Shown here in pieces: positions 62,188 to 64,000 of a DNA stretch of 64,000 bases. The translations under genes were made by a program, and so were the position numbers. Position 1 is the first letter of the stretch. Each line of letters begins with the position of its first letter. The notes under the pieces were generated by a model. The model worked only from the letters and a program-made list of their open reading frames with translations, was not told the DNA's origin and made no database searches. Location: NCBI RefSeq assembly GCF_937616625.2, contig NC_065571.1, positions 28,594,201-28,658,200 of the forward strand, written 5' to 3'. This DNA comes from Mercurialis annua (Eukaryota > Streptophyta > Magnoliopsida > Malpighiales > Euphorbiaceae).

Positions 62188-64000
62188 ATACGAAACAAAT
62201 CCAAACGTTTCACATTATTAGTGAATTAAGCCAAACCTTTACAAACGTTACGAAACAAATCCAAACAATTAGCCTTTTTAGCAATTTAAACCAAACGTTT
62301 ACAAACGTTACGAAACAAATCCAAACGTTTCCCCTTTTTAACAATTTAAGCCAAACGTTTACAAACGTTATGAAACAAATCCAAACGTTTCTCCTTTTTA
62401 GCGATTAAAGCCAAAAGTTTACGAACGTTACGAAACAAATCAAAACGTTTCAACTTTTTAGCGATTTAAGCCAAACGTTTACAAACGATACGAAATAAAT
62501 CCAAACGGTTCCCCTTTTTAGCAATTTAAGCCAAACGTTTATTAACATTACGAAAAAAATCCAAGCATTTCACCTTTTTAGAAATTTAAGCCAACATTTA
62601 CAAACGTTACAAAACAAATCCAAGCGTTTCACCTTTTTAGCAATTTAAGCCAACGTTTACAAACGTTATGAAATAAATCCAAACGTTTCACCTTTTTAGC
62701 GATTTAAGATAAACGTTTACAAACATTACGAAACAAATCCAAACGTTTCAACTATTTAGCGATTTAAGCCAAACGTTTAGAAATGTTACAAAACAAATCT
62801 AAACGTTTCAAACGTTACAAATTAAATCCAAATGTTTCACCTTTTTAGCGATTTAAGACGAACGTTCACAAACGTTACGAAACAAATCCAAACGTTTCAC
62901 CTTTTTAGCGAATTAAGCCAAACGTTTATAAGCGTTACGAAACAAATCCGAACGTTTCGCCTTTTTAGCAATTTAAACCAAATGTTTACAAACGTTACGA
63001 AACAAATCCAAAAGTTTCCCCTTTTAGCGATTTAAGCCAAACGTTTACAAATGTTACGAAACAAATCCCAGCGTTACTCCTTTTTAATGATTAAAGCAAA
63101 AAGTTTACGAATGTTACGAAACAAATCCAAACGTTTCACCTTTTTAGCGAATTAAGCCAAACGTTTACAGACGTTACGAAATAAATCCAAACGTTTCCCC
63201 TTTTTAGCAATTTAAGCCAAACGTTTACAAACGTTATGAAACAAATCAAAGTGTTTCACCTTTTTAGCAATTTAAGCCAAACGTTTACAAAGGTTACGAA
63301 ACAAATCCAAACGTTTCCCCTTTTTAGCGATTTAAGCCAAACGTTTACAAACGTTACAAAACAAATCCAAACGTTTACAAACATTACAAATTAAATCGAA
63401 ATGTTTCACCTTTTTAGCGAATTAAGCCAAACGTTTACAAACGTTATGAAACAAATCCAAATATTTCACCTTTTTAGCGATTTAAGCCAAACATTTACAA
63501 CCGTTACGAAACAAATCCAAATGTTTCGCCTTTTTAGCAATTTAAACCTAACGTTTACAAATGTTACGAAACAAATCCAAGCGTTTCACCTTTTCAGCAA
63601 TTTATAGCCAAACGTTTACAAACGTTCCGAAACAAATCAAAACATTTCCCCTTTTTAGTGATTTAAGCCAAACGTTTACAAACGTTACGAAACAAATCCA
63701 AACGTTTGACCTTTTTATCTATTTAAGCCAAACGTTTACAAACGATACGAAAAAAATCCGAACATTTACAAATGTTACGGAACAAAAATAAACTTTTCAC
63801 ATTGTTTAGCAATTTATGACAAACGTTTACAAAAGTTACGAAAAAAATCCAAACGTTTCGCCTTTTTAGCGATTGAAGTCAAACGTTTACAAATGTTATA
63901 AAACAAATTCAAACGTTTCCCCATTTTAGCAACTTAAGCCAAACTTTATAAATGTTACGAAACAAATCCAAATAATTACAAATGTTACAAAACAAATCCA
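62188..64000 (+). repeat. 2,158-bp young duplication, copy 2 (cut by window end)
   Basis: About 1.8 kb visible. By eye I find roughly a dozen differences from copy 1, for example AGCAATTTAAG against AGCCATTTAAG near 62,640, AAAGTG against AAAGCG near 63,248 and a one-base loss near 63,944. That is better than 99% identity and is the youngest visible event. It continues past the window. Confidence 0.85.

Larger units (their letters stand above)
44192..64000 (+). repeat. HOR-C region, nested repeats of unequal length
   Basis: Forward satellite to the window end, assembled from recurring blocks. Marker CACATTGTTTAGCAATTT occurs near 45,190, 49,433, 56,545, 59,692, 61,643 and 63,800. Marker CATTATTAGTGAATTAAGCC occurs near 45,911, 50,152, 57,234, 60,054 and 62,212. 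Marker AAGTTTCCCCTTTTAGCG occurs near 46,710, 50,996, 58,030, 60,858 and 63,016. Order is kept but spacing varies, so units differ by internal gain or loss of monomers. The longest open frame here (45,304-45,927, 207 codons) is satellite periodicity, not a gene. Confidence 0.92.

Noticed and set aside
1..64000. CRISPR-like array (regular repeats with variable parts)
   Set aside because: There are no spacers: the whole 60-bp unit is repeated with scattered changes, no cas gene is present, and the retroelements are eukaryotic.
1..64000. Telomere-type TTTAGGG runs or a CENP-B box-like motif in the satellite
   Set aside because: No TTTAGGG arrays were seen. CGTAACG-like pieces do not match the CENP-B box pattern. 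Centromere function cannot be claimed from sequence alone.

Overview
The window looks like heterochromatic DNA from a flowering plant, probably a dicot. About 90% of it (roughly 57.8 of 64 kb) is one AT-rich satellite with a 60-bp monomer, and the only other content is two plant-type Ty3/gypsy LTR-retrotransposon remnants. I see no host protein-coding gene, tRNA, rRNA or CRISPR array. I cannot name the species, and I do not recognise the satellite as a named family. Centromeric, pericentromeric or knob-like heterochromatin are all possible.

Layout: (1) 1-13,065, forward satellite organised as a higher-order repeat (HOR-A, about 2.86 kb): copies A1, B1, a mosaic partial copy, A2 and B2. Each carries a 170-bp segment in which the satellite runs backwards behind a non-satellite seam. 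(2) 13,066-15,560, reverse satellite. (3) 15,561-26,753, forward and more diverged satellite without obvious long-period repeats, split at 16,921-20,123 by a 3.2-kb probable solo LTR with a decayed 5-bp target-site duplication. (4) 26,754-29,693, a gag-less, doubly truncated Tat-lineage Ty3/gypsy fragment (LTR end, primer-binding site, protease, reverse transcriptase, RNase H, start of a second RNase H) with stops and a frameshift. (5) 29,694-36,042, satellite that changes direction three times: reverse, forward from 30,807, reverse from 32,501, forward from 36,043. It includes an inverted relative of the HOR-A seam near 32.4 kb and a 1,052-bp tandem duplication. (6) 36,043-64,000, forward satellite containing HOR-B (2,851 bp, two copies) and HOR-C, a nested set of related units of about 2.2-4.3 kb ending in a very young 2,158-bp duplication.

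Nothing here forms a pathway. The window records satellite turnover: recently homogenised HOR blocks lie on both sides of an older, rearranged core that collected the retroelements. The many short open frames in the satellite, up to 207 codons, follow from a monomer of exactly 20 codons and are not annotated as genes. The best leads are the shared seam in opposite orientations, the A-B-A-B ancestry of HOR-A with a recombinant copy, the 16-bp dyad and 10-bp A-tract phasing of the monomer, and the retroelement fragment at a satellite orientation switch. All coordinates and differences were read by eye, so block edges within satellite are good to about +/-30 bp.
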